From Pigmentiphaga kullae (GTDB lineage Bacteria; Pseudomonadota; Gammaproteobacteria; Burkholderiales; Burkholderiaceae_B), in contig NZ_SGXC01000001.1 of assembly GCF_004216695.1 (NCBI RefSeq), forward strand, positions 248,001-312,000: a DNA stretch of 64,000 nt, read 5' to 3'. Made by a program: the position numbers and the translations under genes. The notes beneath the pieces were generated by a model that saw only the letters and a list, made by a program, of their open reading frames with translations, did no database searches and was not told the origin of the DNA. Positions 8,349 to 17,459 of the stretch are shown here, piece by piece. The stretch's first letter is position 1, and each line of letters starts with the position of its first letter.

Positions 8349-9665
8349 ATGCTGACCAACGAAGAAAACGATCTGCTGTGCCGCGTCGAGGGCGATGCCC
8401 CGATGGGCCAATTGATGCGCCGGCACTGGACCCCAGTCTGTCTGAGCGAGGAAGTGAGCGAGCCCGATGGCACGCCCGTCAAGGCGCGCGTGCTCGGCGA
8501 AGACCTGGTAGTGTTTCGCGATACCGAAGGCCGCGTAGGTGTCATGGATGAGTTCTGTCCGCACCGTCGCGTATCGCTGGTGTATGGACGCAATGAAGAG
8601 TGCGGCCTGCGTTGCCTGTATCACGGCTGGAAAATGGACGTGGAAGGCACGGTGATCGAGATGGTTTCCGAGCCGTCGGCCAGTGCCATGACGGAGAAGG
8701 TCAAGCACAAGGCCTACAAGGTGCAGGAATGGGGTGGGTTTGTGTGGGCCTATATGGGTCCTCAAGACAACATCCCCGAGTTCGTGCCGCCGCCTTGGGC
8801 ACCCACGAAAGACACTAAAGTCAGCATTGCCAAGATCCTGATCCCTTGCAATTGGGCGCAGATCCTGGAGGGCGCGATCGACTCGGCGCACAGCGACAGC
8901 CTGCACTCGTCCGACTTTCTGCCTGCACGCGTTGGCGGTGCCGAAGCGACCGGCAAGAACTGGTTGCGTCCGTCGACCGACAAGGCGCCGCGCATGCAGG
9001 TGCAGTGGGGTGGCTACGGTTTCCGCTACGCGGCCATTCGCCGGCCGATCACTAAGGCATCCGAGAACAACTATGTGCGGTCCACCGTATTCGTGGCGCC
9101 AGGGACCGTGCTGATCCCGCCCAACAACCTGTACAACGTCGCCAACATCAACGTTCCAATGGACGACACGAATACGGCGTTCTACTTCATTTCCTGGGGC
9201 GATCCGGCCAAAGCCCCGGATACCGAAACCTGGCGCAAGTTCTTGGGCGCGCAGATCGGCATTGACGTTGATGCTCAATACTACCCATTCCGCAATGCCG
9301 ATAACCGTTTCAAGCAGGATCGCCAGGCCATGAAAGCTGGCAACTTCACCGGCATCACGGGCTTTCCAAATCAGGACATCGCGATGTGGGTAACGATGGG
9401 TCCAATCGCCAATCGGTCGGACGACCGGCTGGGCGCCAGCGATTTCGCAATCGTCGAGTTCCGGCGCCAGATGCTGGAAGCGGTCAAGGCGTTCCAGGAA
9501 GGCCAGCCGGCCATCGGCACAGGCGACTTGCGAATTCCGTCTGAAATCTGCTCGTTCCAGGCAATCATTCCGAAGACTACTGACTGGCGTGACTTTGCCG
9601 CCCGCCCGGTGTGGACCACGGACGCGAACGCCCCACAACTCGACAGCAACTACCAGACGACCTGA
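8349..9665 (+). CDS. pht3: Rieske aromatic-ring dioxygenase oxygenase component, phthalate 4,5-dioxygenase type
   Basis: Oxygenase component of 438 residues, the length of Pht3/OphA2. The N-terminal Rieske 2Fe-2S centre is complete: Cys70-Pro-His72 and Cys89-x2-His92. The catalytic domain shows Asp178-x2-His181-x4-His186, the mononuclear iron site (EGAIDSAHSDSLHSSDF). This single-subunit oligomeric type converts phthalate to cis-4,5-dihydroxy-4,5-dihydrophthalate with electrons from a separate FMN/2Fe-2S reductase. The next three genes are exactly the partners expected for that pathway. A related carboxylated aromatic substrate cannot be excluded. It heads the operon behind the 8293 palindrome. 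Confidence 0.88.
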   Translation: MLTNEENDLLCRVEGDAPMGQLMRRHWTPVCLSEEVSEPDGTPVKARVLGEDLVVFRDTEGRVGVMDEFCPHRRVSLVYGRNEECGLRCLYHGWKMDVEGTVIEMVSEPSASAMTEKVKHKAYKVQEWGGFVWAYMGPQDNIPEFVPPPWAPTKDTKVSIAKILIPCNWAQILEGAIDSAHSDSLHSSDFLPARVGGAEATGKNWLRPSTDKAPRMQVQWGGYGFRYAAIRRPITKASENNYVRSTVFVAPGTVLIPPNNLYNVANINVPMDDTNTAFYFISWGDPAKAPDTETWRKFLGAQIGIDVDAQYYPFRNADNRFKQDRQAMKAGNFTGITGFPNQDIAMWVTMGPIANRSDDRLGASDFAIVEFRRQMLEAVKAFQEGQPAIGTGDLRIPSEICSFQAIIPKTTDWRDFAARPVWTTDANAPQLDSNYQTT

Positions 9666-9682
9666 TCGTCACGGAGACAGAT

Positions 9683-10669
9683 GTGAACCTGCGACTTTCC
9701 ATCGCCATGGGCGACTATGACCGTAACCGCGCGTTGTTCGACGGCGGCGTGCAGATCGACGGTGTCGATCCGGTCTTTATGCTGCTCAACCCGGAAGAAA
9801 TGTTCTTTCGCGCGTTCCGCAGCATCGACTTCGACGTGAGCGAACTGTCGTTCTCGAGCTATCTGGTCAAGCATGCGAAGGGCGAATGCCCGTACATTGC
9901 GCTGCCAATCTTCCTGTCGCGCGCCTTCCGGCATACATCGATCTACGTGCGTAAGGACCGGATCAAGACGCCGGGTGACCTGAAGGGCAAAAAAATCGGC
10001 GTGCCCGAATACCAGCTGACGGCCAACGTGTGGGCGCGCTCCATTCTTGAAGACGACTACGGTGTAAAACCATCAGACGTTACCTGGGTGCGCGGGGGTA
10101 TTGACGAGCCCGGCCGTCCGGAAAAGATCAAGCTGCAATTGCCGGGAAATGTGACGATGATTGATGCGCCCGAGGGCAGCACGATTTCGGACCTGCTGGA
10201 TCGCGGCGAGATTGATGGCTTCATGGCCCCGCGCCCGCCAGGCGGCGCCGCGAGGCACAACCCGAACGTGGGCTGGCTGTTCGATGATCCGACCGCGGTG
10301 GCCAAGGACTACTTCAAGCGCACCGGCGTCTTCCCCATCATGCATGTGGTGGGCCTGCGCAAGGAACTGGCGGCGCAGCACCCGTGGCTGCCGGCGGCGC
10401 TGGTCAAAGCGTTTGAAAAGTCCAAGGCTGCCGCACTGGACAAGCTGGCGGACACGTCCGCCACCAAGGTCACCCTGCCCTTCGTTGAAGAGCAACTGAA
10501 GGCCGCGAAAGAGACGATGGGCGAGGACTACTGGTCCTACGGCGTGCAACCTAATATGCGGACTCTGGAAACCTTTGTGCGGCATCACCACGCGCAGGGA
10601 CTGTCGTCGCGTCAGGTGCCCGTGGAAGAGCTGTTCCATCCTGCCACCTACGAATCCTATAAAATCTAG
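9683..10669 (+). CDS. pht5: 4,5-dihydroxyphthalate decarboxylase-like protein
   Basis: Protein of 328 residues with the periplasmic-binding-protein-like fold of 4,5-dihydroxyphthalate decarboxylase, which removes one carboxyl group to give protocatechuate in the cytoplasm. It begins LRLSIAMGDYDRNRALFDG, the family opening, has no signal peptide, and carries KTPGDLKGKKIGVPEYQLTANVW and FMAPRPPGG. I chose GTG at 9683 with GGAGA just upstream; the longer ORF from 9611 would start inside the oxygenase gene. Length agrees with Pht5 (about 330). It follows the oxygenase by 17 bases and precedes the reductase by 8. Confidence 0.85.
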   Translation: MNLRLSIAMGDYDRNRALFDGGVQIDGVDPVFMLLNPEEMFFRAFRSIDFDVSELSFSSYLVKHAKGECPYIALPIFLSRAFRHTSIYVRKDRIKTPGDLKGKKIGVPEYQLTANVWARSILEDDYGVKPSDVTWVRGGIDEPGRPEKIKLQLPGNVTMIDAPEGSTISDLLDRGEIDGFMAPRPPGGAARHNPNVGWLFDDPTAVAKDYFKRTGVFPIMHVVGLRKELAAQHPWLPAALVKAFEKSKAAALDKLADTSATKVTLPFVEEQLKAAKETMGEDYWSYGVQPNMRTLETFVRHHHAQGLSSRQVPVEELFHPATYESYKI

Positions 10670-10677
10670 GTCCTGAG

Positions 10678-11646
10678 ATGGAAGACGCTAACGATACAAA
10701 TAGCATGATGCCACTTCGTATAGCACGGGCGACCGATGCGGCGGTCGGCATTCGCAGCTTCGAGCTGGTGCATCCGGAAGGGCATGATCTGCCTCCATTT
10801 ACCCCCGGATCTCATGTCAAGGTGCAAGTTCCCAATGATGAATTCCGGAAGTATTCGCTGTGCGGCGATCCGGAAGACCTGAGCAAATACGTCATCACGG
10901 TCAAGCGGGATGCGAACGGACGGGGCGGGTCGATCAGCCTGGTCGACGAGGCGAAGGAAGGCGACACGCTGCCCACATCGTTGCCCGACAACGCTTTTCC
11001 GCTGGTCGAGAAAGCATCGGCCTACATTTTCATTGCGGGCGGTATCGGCATCACGCCCATCCTGTCGATGATCCGGTCGTTTGGCGAGTTGCCACCCGCG
11101 CCCTGGAAGCTCTACTACTTGAGCCAGTCGGCCGAGACGACTGCGTTCCTTCAAGAATTGGCTGCGCCTGAGTGGATCAAGAACGTTAAGGTGCACCACA
11201 GTGGAGCCGATCCGGACAACGTGTTTGATTTGTGGCCCGTGCTCGAAAAGCCGAATAAGGGTCATGTGTACTGCTGTGGCCCACGAGGCTTGATGGAAGC
11301 GGTTCGCGATATGACGGGGCATTGGTCGCCTGCGAACATTCACTTCGAGAGCTTCCTGGAAGGCGGAGAGAAACGGGCTGACGACACGCCGTTTACGGTT
11401 GAACTGGCAAAATCCGGGCTTGAGTTCGAAATTCCCGTTGGTCAGTCGATTTTGTCAGTTCTGCGTAAGGCAGAAGTCAAAGTGCCGTTTTCATGTGAAA
11501 GCGGTACCTGTGGATCCTGCCGCACTGGGTTACTTGAAGGGGTCGCGGACCACCGCGATATGGTTCTGATGCCTGAACAGGAAGACAACCAGATCATGGT
11601 GTGCGTCTCCCGTGCTAAATCCGATCGCCTGGTGTTGGATCTATGA
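10678..11646 (+). CDS. pht2: Phthalate dioxygenase reductase-type flavoprotein
   Basis: Reductase of 322 residues with the domain order of phthalate dioxygenase reductase: FMN-binding barrel (RKYSLCGDP near 60), NAD-binding domain ([15 protein letters not shown] near 118-132 and YCCGPRGLM near 200) and a C-terminal plant-type 2Fe-2S ferredoxin with the Cys pattern CESGTCGSC plus a later CVSRA. It passes electrons from NADH to the Rieske oxygenase encoded two genes upstream. The terminal ferredoxin distinguishes it from ferredoxin-NADP reductases. It overlaps the next gene by 4 bases (ATGA), so the two are translationally coupled. Confidence 0.9.
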   Translation: MEDANDTNSMMPLRIARATDAAVGIRSFELVHPEGHDLPPFTPGSHVKVQVPNDEFRKYSLCGDPEDLSKYVITVKRDANGRGGSISLVDEAKEGDTLPTSLPDNAFPLVEKASAYIFIAGGIGITPILSMIRSFGELPPAPWKLYYLSQSAETTAFLQELAAPEWIKNVKVHHSGADPDNVFDLWPVLEKPNKGHVYCCGPRGLMEAVRDMTGHWSPANIHFESFLEGGEKRADDTPFTVELAKSGLEFEIPVGQSILSVLRKAEVKVPFSCESGTCGSCRTGLLEGVADHRDMVLMPEQEDNQIMVCVSRAKSDRLVLDL

Positions 11647-12845
11647 GCGTTGCTCTCTCGCCCCCCCTCCGTGTAGGCGTCGCAGGACTTGGACGCGCGT
11701 TCTCGTTGATGTTGCCTACGTTTCTGGGTGATGTGCGTCTGCAACTGGTAGCTGCATGCGACACACGAGAGACGGCGCGGGCGCAGTTCGCACGTGATTT
11801 CGACGCACCGACGTACGACTCCATTGAGGGCCTGGTAGCTGATAGCAATGTCGAGGTGGTCTACATTGCGAGTCCGCACCAGTTCCATGCTGAGCATACG
11901 CGGCTCGCGGCCGCGCATGGCAAGCACGTATTGGTCGAGAAGCCGATGGCCCTGTCATTGGAAGCGTGCGACGCCATGATCGATGCTTGTAGGCAAGCCG
12001 GCGTGCATTTGCTGGTTGGCCACTGTCACAGTTTTGACGCGCCCTATTTGGCCGCGCGGGAGGAAGTAAGTAGCGGCCGACTTGGCGCGGTCCGCATGAT
12101 CCAGGCGATGAACTATACGGATTATTTGCTGCGTCCGCGTCGGCCTGAAGAGTTGATGACCTCGGAAGGCGGAGGTGCCGTTTTCAGCCAGGCCGCACAT
12201 CAAGTGGATATTGTGAGGTTGCTGGCTGGGAGCCGCGCTACTCGATTGCGCGCAGCGGTCGGAAACTGGGACCCTGCCCGGCCGACCGAAGGTGCTTATT
12301 CGGCGCTCCTGTGGTTCGAGAATGGCGCCTATGCATCGCTTAGCTACAACGGCTACGGCCACTTTGACTCGGACGAGTGGATGGACTGGACCGGTGAGAT
12401 GGGGCAGACCAAAGACCCCTCAGCCTATGGTTCGGCGAGGCGCAAGCTAGACACGGTAGCGTCCGCGCAGGAGGAGGCAGAGCTTAAAGCGAAAAGCACG
12501 TATGGCGGGCCGTCGTACCAGCCGCCCAAGCCCGCGGGGCCTGAGCAGAATCGATCTTGGTATCAGCATTTCGGTCCGATTATCGTTTCCCTCGATCAAG
12601 GTGACCTGCGCCCCATGCCGCACGGCATTCAGGTGTACGGGCATTACACAAAAGATTGGATACCCTTACCCCAACCTACCGTTCCTCGTGCGGAAGTAAT
12701 CGATGAACTCATTGGCGCTGTGCGAAACGGCGTCCCGCCGCTTCATGATGGGGTGTGGGCGAAGGCAACGCTCGAAATTTGCATTGCTATGCTGAACTCA
12801 GATAGTCAGGGGCAGGATGTTCTTCTGGTACATCAGGGAAGCTGA
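11643..12845 (+). CDS. pht4: Gfo/Idh/MocA-family dehydrogenase, probable phthalate dihydrodiol dehydrogenase
   Basis: NAD(P)-dependent oxidoreductase of 400 residues. The N-terminal Rossmann motif [10 protein letters not shown] and the VEKPMALS dinucleotide-site loop (near 100) are characteristic of the family. In phthalate 4,5-pathways the cis-4,5-dihydrodiol is rearomatised to 4,5-dihydroxyphthalate by a Gfo/Idh/MocA enzyme (Pht4/OphB), and this gene completes the four-enzyme set to protocatechuate. Coupled to the reductase by an ATGA overlap; last gene of the operon. The family is certain, the substrate is from context. Protocatechuate-cleavage genes are not in the window. Confidence 0.82.
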   Translation: MSVALSPPLRVGVAGLGRAFSLMLPTFLGDVRLQLVAACDTRETARAQFARDFDAPTYDSIEGLVADSNVEVVYIASPHQFHAEHTRLAAAHGKHVLVEKPMALSLEACDAMIDACRQAGVHLLVGHCHSFDAPYLAAREEVSSGRLGAVRMIQAMNYTDYLLRPRRPEELMTSEGGGAVFSQAAHQVDIVRLLAGSRATRLRAAVGNWDPARPTEGAYSALLWFENGAYASLSYNGYGHFDSDEWMDWTGEMGQTKDPSAYGSARRKLDTVASAQEEAELKAKSTYGGPSYQPPKPAGPEQNRSWYQHFGPIIVSLDQGDLRPMPHGIQVYGHYTKDWIPLPQPTVPRAEVIDELIGAVRNGVPPLHDGVWAKATLEICIAMLNSDSQGQDVLLVHQGS

Positions 12846-13529
12846 CCAGGAAGCTGCCGAGATGTGTGCCGTGAAGGCTCAATGTCGGCAGCGCTAGTCA
12901 ACTGCGATGCGCGCCGAGCGAGCGCCGCGGTACATGTTGACCCTATGAACTGCCTATCGACTAGCCGCCGCATCGTCGTCAGCACGACGTTTGGCAAAGA
13001 TGACCGCGACCGCAGCTGGGGTAAGAGTGCGTTGGCGATATCGTTTGCCATCTCTTAAAACCGCTCAAGGCGAGCAATCACCTCATCGTCGTGATTGCTA
13101 AGGTTCACCATCACTTCTGGACCCGCTTCGGCTTGTCGACCCGTGGCACGATGAACACGTGCTCTGCCACCCACACGCACGGTCGGCTAGCACCCGAATC
13201 GCTTCAATGTCTTCCATGTTTAAGTCCCGGTCGGCTTGATGTCGACTCTGCCGGTGCACACGTCAGCGCGCGGCACGATATTGCCGGTCAGGCACACGAC
13301 GCCGATGTCCACCATGCGGAGCAGCGTGAAAACCTTACGCCAGAGCGGATAAAGCAAGGCAGGTGGTGTCCAGCGTGAAGGGTGTTTCTTCAATGTTTGC
13401 TGGTTCGAAGGACGCGGCCTTGCCGGCCGAAAACGGCTGATCGGCACGACACCCGCCACCTTTCGGCGGGGGGGGGCAGCGCATCGCCAACCGCGCGGTC
13501 GACAATAACACCACCGGCAGGCCGCTTAG
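12846..13529. other. 684-base gap with decayed minus-strand coding sequence
   Basis: No intact gene is seen. The minus strand contains disjointed stretches with coding-like composition (for example around 13220-13400 with VDIGVVCLTGNIVPRADV, and 12870-13080 with MANDIANALLPQLR), in different frames and separated by stops, suggesting a gene ruined by indels. I could not recognise the family. A CCCGCC/GGCGGG hairpin (13452-13470) runs into a nine-G tract (13468-13476) near the end of the convergent amidohydrolase gene and may be part of its terminator. Confidence 0.4.
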
Positions 13530-14375
13530 TTAGGTGTATAGGTTCGCGGGATTGGTGACGAGCACCTGCCGCAGCAACTGGTCGTCCTGCTCCGCGGCAC
13601 GCGCAAGAATGTCCAGCAGCCGCGCATCATCTGGCGGCGCCTCACCCGGCTCCAAAGGGTTTCGGTACATCGGATGCGGCCAATCGGTTCCCCATATCAC
13701 GCGCTCCGCAGCACTGTGCAAGACAGCACGAGCTATTGCCAGACTGTCGGAGTAATTGGGTGCGCCCTCGACAGACCATCGATCGGAGTTGCACAGTAGG
13801 ACCCAGACATTCTCTCGACGGTGCAGATCCAGGAGCAGTCGCATGGCGGCTTGATCCACACCACCCTGAGGTCGCATGTGTGCGATATGGTCTATGACCA
13901 GCGGGGCGTCCACTGCACGCAGCCATTCTTCAAGTTCCAGCAGGTCGGTGCCCTCGACATGGACCTTGATGTGCCATCCGAAGGGCTTGACCATGGCCAC
14001 GGCGCGTTCGAACACTTCGCGCGGGACACGCTGTTGCTTCATGAAGGATGCAAATGCAAACCGCAGACCACGCACGCCAGACGCGTGCAGCGCCTCAACG
14101 TCACGCTCCGTGATCGTCTCTGTGAAGCGAGCTACGCCGCGCAATCGTGGATTGCGCAGCAGCATGGCGCCAAAGGCATCGTAGTCGGCCACTTCTGCCG
14201 TACTCTGGACAGCGACCCCGCGGTGGATACCGATGCGTGCGTGCATGGCATCCAGGGCTTGAACGGTCGCTTCCATCGGCTGGTAGGCGCCGGTGCCGGC
14301 GGCACGCGTGGCGGCGCCGTGCTCAAACACGTGAAAGTGGCAATCCCACGCGTCGGGAGGAGTTTGATAAGTCAT
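13530..14375 (-). CDS. TIM-barrel amidohydrolase (COG3618/LigI-like)
   Basis: Metal-dependent hydrolase of 281 residues from the ATG at 14375; an upstream ATG at 14414 lies inside the Bug gene and has no ribosome site. Family marks: WDCHFHVFE at the start, GWHIKVHV and VIDHIAHMRP in the middle, VIWGTDWPHP near 235 and a complete C-terminus VLVTNPANLY. Relatives hydrolyse lactones such as 2-pyrone-4,6-dicarboxylate. It is an intact but distant paralogue of the broken gene at 2072. Its start lies 8 bases beyond the stop of the Bug receptor gene at 14383, so the two form an operon. Confidence 0.85.
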   Translation of the reverse strand: MTYQTPPDAWDCHFHVFEHGAATRAAGTGAYQPMEATVQALDAMHARIGIHRGVAVQSTAEVADYDAFGAMLLRNPRLRGVARFTETITERDVEALHASGVRGLRFAFASFMKQQRVPREVFERAVAMVKPFGWHIKVHVEGTDLLELEEWLRAVDAPLVIDHIAHMRPQGGVDQAAMRLLLDLHRRENVWVLLCNSDRWSVEGAPNYSDSLAIARAVLHSAAERVIWGTDWPHPMYRNPLEPGEAPPDDARLLDILARAAEQDDQLLRQVLVTNPANLYT

Positions 14376-14382
14376 AGTGTTC

Positions 14383-15360
14383 TCAGTCCAATCGAATGTT
14401 GGCACGCCGCACAACCGGGCTCCACCGCTCGGAAAACGCCTTCAGCATCCCCTGGAGTTCCTCAGGGGTACTGGATGTGGCGGTTAGCGCGTACTCGCTC
14501 AACTTGGCCTGCGCATCAGGCAAAGCCATAATTCGCCGCATTTCCTGGTTCAGTTTCAAGAGCACGTCCTGCGGAGTGCGCGCAGGTGCGACGAGACAGA
14601 ACATCGAAAGCAGCTCCATCGCTGGCAGTCCAAGCTCACCCACGGTCGGCGTCTCAGGCAAAGACGGCATGCGAACGCGCGAGGTGACTGCAAGCGGTGC
14701 AATGCGCCCCTCTTTGATAAAGGGTAGGTTGGTCAGCGGAGCGTCTATGGAGAGATTGATATCGCCAGCAAGAAGGGCCGTGGTGGTTGGCTGCGAACCG
14801 CGATAGCTGATCAGTTCGCCCTGCACTTGAGCGGAGCCCTTCATCGCTTCCCAGACCAGTTGCGAAACAACCGCTCCAACCCCGACATTCATCTTGTCGC
14901 CGTTCGCCTTGGCGTAAGCAATCATCTCCGGCACCGACTTTACCGACATTTTTCTCGGGTTAGACAGTAGCAGGAGCGGTTGCGTCGTCAAGAGGCTGAC
15001 CGGGGCGAAATCGCGATCCGGATCGAAAGGAAGCTGCCGATAGAGGGCTTTCGTCAGAGTGAGAGTGAAATCAATCGCAATCATGAGCGTGTAGCCGTCC
15101 GGCGCTGCGTTAGCGACGTAGCCGGCCGCGATCAGCGTATTGCCTCCCGGCCGGGACTCGACCACCACGGGCTGCTTCAAGCTGTCCTGCAACTTCTCGC
15201 CGATCACGCGCGCCAGGACGTCCGCGCTGCCGCCCGGCGGAAACGGGTTAACGATGCGGATCGGCTTATTCGGATACGGAAGCTGCGCGAAGCTGGCGAC
15301 CGGACTGGCCAATGCGGCAGCAAGCATGAGTCGGCGCAGACTTGAGCGGGGTTTATTCAT
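14383..15360 (-). CDS. Bug-family periplasmic solute receptor
   Basis: Receptor of 325 residues with a clear signal peptide ending SPVASFAQ (about 1-25). Family blocks: YPNKPIRIVNPFPPGGSADV, VVVESRPGGNTLIAAGYVA, APDGYTLMIAI, and APARTPQDVLLKL. The ligand loop reads NVGVGAVVSQLVWE rather than the common Y-x-S-S-G-x-G, as in the receptor at 453 (SHGYGTITSQLAGE), so these two form a subgroup. AGGAGA precedes the start. First gene of a two-gene operon with an amidohydrolase and divergent from the hydrolase at 15517. Confidence 0.92.
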   Translation of the reverse strand: MNKPRSSLRRLMLAAALASPVASFAQLPYPNKPIRIVNPFPPGGSADVLARVIGEKLQDSLKQPVVVESRPGGNTLIAAGYVANAAPDGYTLMIAIDFTLTLTKALYRQLPFDPDRDFAPVSLLTTQPLLLLSNPRKMSVKSVPEMIAYAKANGDKMNVGVGAVVSQLVWEAMKGSAQVQGELISYRGSQPTTTALLAGDINLSIDAPLTNLPFIKEGRIAPLAVTSRVRMPSLPETPTVGELGLPAMELLSMFCLVAPARTPQDVLLKLNQEMRRIMALPDAQAKLSEYALTATSSTPEELQGMLKAFSERWSPVVRRANIRLD

Positions 15361-15480
15361 GTTGTCTCCTTTATGTTATCGGCCGACGCCTTTTGAAAGC
15401 ACGTGGCCCCAGGCCGCCTTCCCGCCGCTTACAACACGGCTGGTCGCCAAAGCCTTGACGTCCAACGAATGGTAAGATAC

Positions 15481-15506
15481 AAACATACGTTGTGCAATCA
15501 ATGTTT
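15481..15506. promoter_or_regulatory. Inverted repeat upstream of the DUF6282-like gene
   Basis: AAACAT (15481-15486) and ATGTTT (15501-15506) form a perfect six-base inverted repeat with 14 bases between, close to the start at 15517. It could be a site for the TetR protein encoded at 16667. No second copy was found at the TetR promoter itself. Confidence 0.25.
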
Positions 15507-15516
15507 TAGGGCAATC

Positions 15517-16560
15517 ATGGAACAGCGAGAAGAAAATACTACCCCGGTGCGCGAACGGTGTGTGACGTCGTATCCCGCTCGGCGGGCGTATCGGCCGGGC
15601 GTGGTCCACCCTCCGAAAGTGCCTGGCGTCCAGGGGACGATCGACATCCACTGCCACGCGCATGAGGGCCAGCAGGACGCCCTGTCGCTGGCCAAGCTGG
15701 CTTCAGAGAGCGGAATGGCGGGCATTCTGTACAAAACCGTCGGCCCGATCTCGGGGGAGTACCAGCCGGCGCGAGAGATGGAAAAAGTCCGCGAGGGCCT
15801 GCATCGCTGGGCCGATGAGACCGGCATCGCACCGATACAGTGCTGGGCCGGGTACGGCATCACGATGGACAACAAGACGCCGTCGCTCGAGAAGCTCCAG
15901 CACCACCTGGAGTCAGGCGTGGCAGGTATCTGGTTGCCGGTTTTCAACCACGCGAACACCTACAACAAGGTTGGCGGCAAGGCCATCTGGATGGACAGCT
16001 CCGCCGATCCGGCCGCACATACGCCTCCTCTGCCCTGGGACGAGGCCGTGAAGCATGGTCACTATATGATCGACGCGCAAGGTCGCCTGAAGCCGTTCTA
16101 CGAAGACGTGGTGCGCATGGTGGCGGACCACGACGTCGCGCTTTTCTTCGGCCACGCGACACATCCGGAGATCGAAGCGCTCGCCGACCTGATCGTGCGT
16201 TTGGGGTTCAAGCGAGGGGTGATCGACCATCCGTTCAGCCCCTTCGTGGACCTCTCCACCCAACAGATGCGGGACATGGCGGCGGCCGGCATCTACTTGA
16301 ACTTCACCTACGACGAGATTTCTCCGCTGCTTGGAATTGATCCAAAGCGCATCTACGACGCCATCCGCGCAATTGGTGTGGAACAGGTGACGCTGTCGAG
16401 CGATGCCGGCGAACCGCTGTTTCCCCATTCAGTGGAATGCATGCGGCTGATCCGGGGCTATATGGAAGCCTTCGGCCTCACTTCAGCTGAACTCGAGCGA
16501 ATCTGCTGTGAGAATCCTGCCAAAGTCGTGAAGTTGGGTCAGTGGGCCACTGCTGGCTGA
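15517..16560 (+). CDS. Metal-dependent hydrolase, DUF6282-like
   Basis: Protein of 347 residues with an amidohydrolase-like barrel. TIDIHCHAHEGQQ gives the N-terminal HxH metal site, FFGHATHPE and IDHPFSPF later histidines, and TLSSDAGEPLFPH the late Asp. I recognise it as resembling the DUF6282 group, whose reaction is not established as far as I know. The ATG at 15517 was chosen because the longer reading frame would begin in the divergent promoter. It is divergent from the Bug/amidohydrolase pair and followed by a TetR gene, so all four probably serve one pathway for an aromatic or heterocyclic acid. Confidence 0.65.
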   Translation: MEQREENTTPVRERCVTSYPARRAYRPGVVHPPKVPGVQGTIDIHCHAHEGQQDALSLAKLASESGMAGILYKTVGPISGEYQPAREMEKVREGLHRWADETGIAPIQCWAGYGITMDNKTPSLEKLQHHLESGVAGIWLPVFNHANTYNKVGGKAIWMDSSADPAAHTPPLPWDEAVKHGHYMIDAQGRLKPFYEDVVRMVADHDVALFFGHATHPEIEALADLIVRLGFKRGVIDHPFSPFVDLSTQQMRDMAAAGIYLNFTYDEISPLLGIDPKRIYDAIRAIGVEQVTLSSDAGEPLFPHSVECMRLIRGYMEAFGLTSAELERICCENPAKVVKLGQWATAG

Positions 16561-16666
16561 CCAAAGCGCCCGGACAAACCGGGCTGTGCCGCTGTTGCTG
16601 CCATGCCGCCGAACGCCCGGCGCACCTAACACTTTTCGATTTGTCTGTTGTCTATAATCCTGTTCC

Positions 16667-17305
16667 ATGACTACATCGCCGAGCAGTAAGACCGTCCGCA
16701 GGACGCAAGAGCAACGCAGCGCGAGCATGGAGCGCGCGCTCCTGGATTCCGCCGTCAGCTGCATCCTCGAATTTGGGGTGGCGGGAGCTCCTGTGAACCT
16801 TATCGCGCGGCGGGCTAATGCCACCGGGGGCTCCGTCCAGCATCACTTTGGCACGCGCGACGGTCTGCTTCTTCGCGTCGTCGAAGATTTTGGCGATCAT
16901 CTTCAGGCAGTCACACAGGCCAACATCGCGAGCTCCGCGTCGATTGAAGAGCGTGTGGAGGAGATCTGCGATGCCTCTTGGAAGATCGTTGGCAGCCCAC
17001 AATATCTCGCGGTCACACAAATCTTGCTGGCCGCGCAGCACAATGAAGCGCTGTACAACCAGCTGTTCCAAAAACTCAAGAAATACGAGGCATCACTCGA
17101 CGCCTATTGGGCACAGATCTTCACGGGCACGGGCCTCGGCCGATCTACCGTTACGACTGTCCGGCGCCTGGCAATGGCCACATTCCGAGGCCTTGCCTTG
17201 CGAAAGCAGTACCAGAGCACGCCGCCCCGCTCAATGCCCGAACTCGATTTGCTTAAGACCATGATCTGCGGCGTGCTCATCCGGGAGAAGGAAGAGACGC
17301 CTTAA
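16667..17305 (+). CDS. TetR-family transcriptional regulator
   Basis: Regulator of 212 residues. The N-terminal helix-turn-helix shows GVAGAPVNLIARRANATGGSVQHHFGTRDGLLLRVVEDFG, the TetR DNA-binding signature. The C-terminal ligand domain is not recognisable. A TATAAT lies at 16653-16658, only about nine bases before the start codon, so either it is not the -10 or the mRNA has almost no leader. It follows the DUF6282-like gene by 106 bases in the same direction and probably regulates the divergent pair of operons around 15361-15516. Confidence 0.9.
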   Translation: MTTSPSSKTVRRTQEQRSASMERALLDSAVSCILEFGVAGAPVNLIARRANATGGSVQHHFGTRDGLLLRVVEDFGDHLQAVTQANIASSASIEERVEEICDASWKIVGSPQYLAVTQILLAAQHNEALYNQLFQKLKKYEASLDAYWAQIFTGTGLGRSTVTTVRRLAMATFRGLALRKQYQSTPPRSMPELDLLKTMICGVLIREKEETP

Positions 17306-17369
17306 GTGGTGCCGTAATCCGCACCGCGACGATCGCGATATTGCTACAAGCAACTGGAGCAGATCGCCA

Positions 17370-17394
17370 CCCAGCAGCGAAACCGGCTGCTGGG
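17370..17394. terminator. Hairpin between convergent genes
   Basis: CCCAGCAGC (17370-17378) and GCTGCTGGG (17386-17394) form a perfect nine-base stem with a seven-base loop between the TetR gene and the convergent binding-protein gene. There is no T tract, so it is a transcription stop or mRNA-end hairpin of uncertain strength. Confidence 0.45.
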
Positions 17395-17459
17395 CGCTGG
17401 TGTCACGCCCTCCAGGGGGTTGGCGCAGCGACATGAAGTGCGCAACGCCTAGCGATGGT

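Noticed and set aside
9611-9682. Upstream start for the decarboxylase gene
   Set aside because: It lies within the oxygenase gene, adds residues absent from the family, and the GTG at 9683 has a good ribosome site.
12833-13459. Minus-strand frames at 12833-13051 and 13220-13459 as genes
   Set aside because: Each is short, in a different frame, without ribosome site or known motif; best read as one decayed gene.
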